A stretch of DNA of 17,579 bases from RGIG7213 sp045636245 (GTDB lineage Bacteria; Bacillota; Clostridia; Oscillospirales; CAG-272). The translations under genes and the position numbers were made by a program. This document shows positions 14,133 through 17,579 of this stretch, in pieces. Under the pieces are notes generated by a model that saw only the letters and a list, made by a program, of their open reading frames with translations, was not told the DNA's origin and ran no database searches. The stretch's first letter is position 1; every line of letters begins with the position of its first letter. The stretch covers positions 1 to 17,579 of the forward strand of contig JAZTXA010000109.1 of the NCBI GenBank assembly GCA_045636245.1, written 5' to 3'.

Positions 14133-15674
14133 TTAAAGAGTTTCTGAGGCTTTTCGCTCCACTTCCAGAAGCTTTTTGTAGTTTTCCATATATTTGTTAA
14201 ATCCTGCTATTACACTGTCATCTGCCTTAACGGTCACACTTTCGGCACTTGTAAATACACGGTTGCTCAAATAATCCTCCAAGGTTTCTCCTTCTTCTCT
14301 GTGATAAGCATATGCGGCAAGAAGTGCCATGCCATAAGGTCCGCCCTCACCTGCTGTTTTCATACATGTAATAGGCGCGCCTGTGCACACAGCCGACATA
14401 TACGTTTGACCGACAACAGGTGTTTTAAAAAGCCCCCCGTGTCCTGTCATAGAATCTATCTTTACATCCTCTTTTTCGAGTATATCCATACCGAGCTTTA
14501 ATGTCGCCATTGTGGAATAAAGAATGGATCTAAAAAAGTTTGCAAGCGTGAATTTACTGTCAGGACGGCGCACAACCATAGGACGACCTTCGGAAATATG
14601 TGTGATGACCTCGCCCGCAAGGTAGTTACATACCAACACACCGCCGCAGTCAGCATCACCCTCCAAAGATTTTTCATAAAGCTTTGTGTATATATCTCCG
14701 TTTGATATATCAGCGCCCAGCAAGTCTGCCGCTTCCTTTAAAAGCGACACCCACGCATTTGAATCTGTTGTGCAATTGTTTCCGTGCACCATTGCAACAT
14801 TTTTTCCACTCGGTGTTGTTATAATGTCTATCTCCTCATATACATTTTCCAAGGGCTTTTCCGTAACTACCATAGCAAAAATTGATGTACCCGCTGAAAC
14901 ATTCCCCGTTCTCGGCGCTATAGCATTTGTTGCCGTCATTCCGGTTCCCGCATCGCCCTCCGGCGGTGCAAACGGAATACCCACAGGCAAAAGTCCGTCT
15001 ATCATTTCGGAGCCTTGTTTTGTAAGCGTACCTGCATTTTCGCCTGCAACAAGTATCTTCGGCAAAACATCCGTAAGCTTCCACGGAATCTTCTTCTCAT
15101 ATGCCAGCTTATTGAACTTTTCGACCATTTTTTCATCATAACAGAGCTTTTCGGTGTCTACAGGGAACATCCCCGACGCCTCACCTATGCCGATTGCGTT
15201 CACACCCGTCAGCATATAATGCACATACCCTGCAAGACTTGTTATATGAGCAACTCGTGAAACATGTTCCTCGCCGTTCAAAACAGCTTGATACAAGTGA
15301 GCAATAGACCATCTTTGCGGAATGTTGAAATTGAAGAGCTCTGTAAGCTCATATGCCGCATCTGATGTTATCGTGTTCTGCCACGTTCTGAAGGGTACTA
15401 ACAAATTCCAATCCTCGTCAAAAACGAGATATCCGTGCATCATGCCCGAAAGTCCCATATATGCGACATCTTCCCTGTCCTGTATCTGCGACAGCGCAGT
15501 TTTGAGTCCGTCCCATACCTTTGATACATCATATGTCCAGATGCCGTTTTCGTATGAGCTTGCCCACGTATAATCTCCGCTTGACACGGGTTTATGTTCG
15601 GAATCTATCATGACTGCTTTTATTCTTGTTGAGCCGAATTCGACTCCGAGAAATTTTTTATTATTATTTTTCAT
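14133..15674 (-). CDS. FGGY-family carbohydrate kinase (xylulokinase-like)
   Basis: This 513-residue sugar kinase phosphorylates a pentose, pentulose or related sugar with ATP. The N-terminal ATPase-fold motif is GVEFGSTRIKAVMID at 10-24. SGMMHGYLVFD at 76-86 and PFRTWQNT at 94-101 correspond to the substrate-facing segment, and PPEGDAGTGM at 237-246 carries the expected catalytic base Asp241. NVSAGTSIFAM at 258-268 and GHGGLFKTPVVGQ at 411-423 are the nucleotide-binding parts of the second domain. Length is normal. The substrate cannot be read from sequence: xylulose, ribulose and others all occur in FGGY kinases, and no sugar isomerase or transporter lies next to it. The ATG at 15674 has AAGGTGGTG upstream, which overlaps the alternative GTG starts. 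Confidence 0.88.
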   Translation of the reverse strand: MKNNNKKFLGVEFGSTRIKAVMIDSEHKPVSSGDYTWASSYENGIWTYDVSKVWDGLKTALSQIQDREDVAYMGLSGMMHGYLVFDEDWNLLVPFRTWQNTITSDAAYELTELFNFNIPQRWSIAHLYQAVLNGEEHVSRVAHITSLAGYVHYMLTGVNAIGIGEASGMFPVDTEKLCYDEKMVEKFNKLAYEKKIPWKLTDVLPKILVAGENAGTLTKQGSEMIDGLLPVGIPFAPPEGDAGTGMTATNAIAPRTGNVSAGTSIFAMVVTEKPLENVYEEIDIITTPSGKNVAMVHGNNCTTDSNAWVSLLKEAADLLGADISNGDIYTKLYEKSLEGDADCGGVLVCNYLAGEVITHISEGRPMVVRRPDSKFTLANFFRSILYSTMATLKLGMDILEKEDVKIDSMTGHGGLFKTPVVGQTYMSAVCTGAPITCMKTAGEGGPYGMALLAAYAYHREEGETLEDYLSNRVFTSAESVTVKADDSVIAGFNKYMENYKKLLEVERKASETL

Positions 15675-15695
15675 ATATTTCACCACCTTGATTTT

Positions 15696-15724
15696 ATTTT
15701 ACCATACAATTTGAAAAATGTCAA
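15696..15724 (-). promoter_or_regulatory. Sigma-A promoter of the FGGY kinase gene
   Basis: Minus strand TTGACA (15719-15724), a 17-base spacer and TAAAAT (15696-15701), about 20 bases before the start codon. The short leader leaves little space for leader regulation. Confidence 0.88.
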
Positions 15725-15750
15725 ACAGAACATTTTAACATGTGAAAGCG

Positions 15751-15797
15751 AATAATAAGCCCTGACAGATTTTATGGCTGTCAGGGCTGTTATTATT
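15751..15797 (-). terminator. Intrinsic terminator of the acidic-tail membrane protein gene
   Basis: AGCCCTGACAG (15758-15768) pairs perfectly with CTGTCAGGGCT (15778-15788). A further AATAAT/ATTATT pairing with a small bulge lengthens the stem, and the last part overlaps the stop codon. The following T content is modest, so the assignment rests mainly on stem quality and place. Confidence 0.75.
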
Positions 15798-16176
15798 CAT
15801 CATCTTCCTCGTCTTCGTCATTTTCCTCATTTTCATTATCAGGCTTAAACGCATTGTCGGGATTTGATATTTTATCATTTAAAAATTCTCGAACATTTTC
15901 CATCCAATTACCGTCCTTCGATACCATATCCTTGAACGTTTCAAAATCGGAATCATCGCTTTCCTCCAGAAATGTCTGACGAAGCCTCATCTGCTCCACA
16001 AATGAAAGAACGACGTCAAGAAGTAAAGTTGCCAAGCCTATGTTAACAAATGACTTAACAAATATTCCCACTATCGAAAAAACGATACCCAAAACAAAAA
16101 GTACCCAAAATCTGAATACTATATTCATCACAAATCCAAAAATAAACAAACTTATCGGATATTTTCTGTTTTTCAT
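15793..16176 (-). CDS. Small two-helix membrane protein with acidic C-terminal tail, unknown function
   Basis: I do not recognise this 127-residue protein. Residues about 8-40 are strongly hydrophobic with few charges, followed by a second hydrophobic stretch (about 44-60), so one long or two shorter membrane helices are likely. Residues 61-100 are mixed and polar. From about 105 the tail is Asn/Asp/Glu-rich, ending in EENDEDEEDDE, which should be disordered and strongly negative. An AAGGAG site lies about 10 bases before the ATG at 16176, and a hairpin follows the stop, so this is a real gene. It stands between terminators of the symporter and its own, with no clear promoter, and shares no evident function with its neighbours. 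Confidence 0.75.
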   Translation of the reverse strand: MKNRKYPISLFIFGFVMNIVFRFWVLFVLGIVFSIVGIFVKSFVNIGLATLLLDVVLSFVEQMRLRQTFLEESDDSDFETFKDMVSKDGNWMENVREFLNDKISNPDNAFKPDNENEENDEDEEDDE

Positions 16177-16221
16177 CGTCGAACTCCTTTTTACATTTAA
16201 TTGCCCATGTCACTATAACAC

Positions 16222-16258
16222 AAAATCAGCAGGAAAACAATATCCCTGCTGATTTTTT
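16222..16258 (-). terminator. Intrinsic terminator of the symporter gene
   Basis: AAAATCAGCAGG and CCTGCTGATTTT form a perfect 12-bp stem (16222-16233 with 16244-16255). The flanking T-rich runs make it usable on both strands; on the minus strand it follows the symporter stop codon by 10 bases. Confidence 0.88.
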
Positions 16259-16268
16259 TATATTTTAA

Positions 16269-17579
16269 TTATTCACATTTACCTGCACGTACAGCCTCGA
16301 AATCTTCTTCGATTTCTTTAGACGGCGCTTTTGTCAGGAGCGACACAACAACGATGCAGAGTGAAGAGAAGATGAATGCGGGGAGAAGCTCATAAATTGC
16401 AAACACACCGCCTATCTTACTGAGTACGAGCTTCCAGAAGAATACCATCGCCGCACCGCTTATCATACCTGCAACAGCGCCGGGCTTATTGACACGCTTC
16501 CAGAAAAGGGAGAATATCATAATGGGTCCGAATGTTGCACCGAAGCCTGCCCAAGCAAAAGACACTATTTCAAATATAACGCTGTTTTCGTCAAGTGCTA
16601 TAACAATACCGATAGCTGTGAGAACGAGAAGCGTAATTCTTGAAACCGTCATAACCTGCTTGTCGCTTGCGTTTTTCTTGAATACGCCCTGGAAAACATT
16701 CTTCGAAAAAGCAGATGCCGCAATAAGCAGATACGAGTCAGACGAACTGATAGTCGCCGCCAGAATTCCCGCCATTACAAAGCCTGCAAGAATAGGGGGC
16801 AAGAATGATTCGGACATAAGAATGAATATGCTTTCAGCCGATGATTTTGTCAAAAGCGCATCAGGGAAAAGCTGACGTCCGACAATACCTATAAATACTG
16901 CAACAGCAAGAGATATAACTACCCAAACCATAGCAATTCTGCGTGAACGCTTGAGCTCTTCTTCCTTGCGTATAGCCATAAAGCGCAAAAGCACCTGGGG
17001 CATACCAAAGTATCCGAGACCCCATGCCATCATTGAGAATACGCTCAGTAAGCCGTAGTTTGCAGCTTCGCCGAACACAGGTTTACCGCCTTCAACAAGC
17101 TGTGTTCCTGTTTCAACATCAACAGTGGGTGTTGCAAGACCGAAGAATTCAAAGAATCCGGGGATAGATTTTGCATTTTCAACGACAGCACCGATACCGC
17201 CTGCCTGTGCCACACCGATAATAACTATGACAGTAAGCGCCACTATCATAACGATAGCCTGCATAAAGTCAGATGCGCTTTCAGCCAAGAAGCCGCCGAG
17301 TATTGTGTAAATCAATACAAACACAGCACCTATAATAAGCATTACCTGATACGGCATACCGAATAAAGTTGAGAAAAGCTTACCGCATGTAACGAAACAG
17401 CTTGATGCATATACTGTGAAGAATATAAGTATAAATGCAGCGGAAAGAATCATTATGAGCTTATTCTTTTCTCTGAAACGGTTTGAGAAGAAATCGGGAA
17501 GTGTAATTGAGTTATTTGCCCTTACACTGTAGCGTCTTAAACGCTTTGATACGATAAGCCAGTTGAAATATGTACCTAC
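16269..17579 (-). CDS. putP: Sodium/proline symporter (SSS family, PutP-type), 5' end outside window
   Basis: The frame is open from the window edge to the TAA at 16269, giving 436 residues; about the first 65-70 of a usual PutP of roughly 500 are missing. The first visible part, FNWLIVSKRLRRYSVRANNS followed by TLPDFFSNRFREKNKL, is the strongly conserved PutP segment between the second and third helices. Many hydrophobic helices follow. GGFLAESASDFMQ, the SSSDSYLLIAASAFSKN segment (sodium-site Ser region of TM8 in this family) and the long C-terminal helices fit the SSS fold. It imports proline with Na+. An internal ATG at 17453 is not the start, as the conserved segment lies before it. The proline assignment is by family likeness; related symporters with other substrates cannot be fully ruled out. 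Confidence 0.92.
   Translation of the reverse strand, partial: VGTYFNWLIVSKRLRRYSVRANNSITLPDFFSNRFREKNKLIMILSAAFILIFFTVYASSCFVTCGKLFSTLFGMPYQVMLIIGAVFVLIYTILGGFLAESASDFMQAIVMIVALTVIVIIGVAQAGGIGAVVENAKSIPGFFEFFGLATPTVDVETGTQLVEGGKPVFGEAANYGLLSVFSMMAWGLGYFGMPQVLLRFMAIRKEEELKRSRRIAMVWVVISLAVAVFIGIVGRQLFPDALLTKSSAESIFILMSESFLPPILAGFVMAGILAATISSSDSYLLIAASAFSKNVFQGVFKKNASDKQVMTVSRITLLVLTAIGIVIALDENSVIFEIVSFAWAGFGATFGPIMIFSLFWKRVNKPGAVAGMISGAAMVFFWKLVLSKIGGVFAIYELLPAFIFSSLCIVVVSLLTKAPSKEIEEDFEAVRAGKCE

Noticed and set aside
17451..17453. ATG at 17453 as the start of the symporter
   Set aside because: The frame continues upstream to the window edge with the conserved PutP segment NWLIVSKRLRR and TLPDFF, so the true start is outside.
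1..17579. CRISPR array, insertion sequence, phage attachment site, tRNA or riboswitch
   Set aside because: No short regular repeats with spacers, no transposase, no cloverleaf or known riboswitch core was seen; the inverted repeats found all fit terminators.

Overview
The window looks like a chromosomal segment of a low-to-mid GC Gram-positive Clostridia bacterium, most likely an Oscillospiraceae/Ruminococcaceae-type gut organism. This is inferred from AGGAGG-type ribosome binding sites, near-consensus sigma-A promoters with exact 17-base spacers, type I dockerin modules, lipoproteins with a Clostridia-like signal, and a GdhA closest in active-site numbering to the Clostridium symbiosum enzyme. 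There are 14 protein genes, no RNA genes, and no insertion sequence or CRISPR array that I can see.

Left part (1-4656, all minus strand): a membrane stress/organisation pair (SPFH/stomatin-like protein, cut by the window edge, preceded by its usual partner NfeD), a cytosolic SH3-NlpC/P60 peptidase of the YkfC kind, a large secreted, C-terminally membrane-anchored protein with CBM9-like features, and ribulose-phosphate 3-epimerase.

Centre (4657-12470, plus strand): the notable part. Five paralogous exported proteins stand in a row. All share an NlpC/P60-like cysteine-hydrolase domain with an unusual ACDRLV motif, followed by a beta-rich, probably lectin-like C-terminal domain. They carry two kinds of N-terminus: two (5071-6573 and 8067-9509) have a signal peptide plus a type I dockerin, and three (6748-8034, 9671-10957, 11140-12426) are lipoproteins of exactly 428 residues. 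The order dockerin-lipo-dockerin-lipo-lipo suggests that a two-gene unit was duplicated and the last lipoprotein gene was then copied again. Four transcription units, each with its own sigma-A promoter, serve the five genes. The same enzyme module is thus probably shown both on the membrane and on a dockerin-binding partner. I do not recognise a described system with this design.

Right part (12478-17579, all minus strand): NADP-type glutamate dehydrogenase gdhA, an FGGY-family sugar kinase, a small two-helix membrane protein with a very acidic tail, and a PutP-type sodium/proline symporter running off the window. These are ordinary central-metabolism and transport genes, most with clear promoters and intrinsic terminators.
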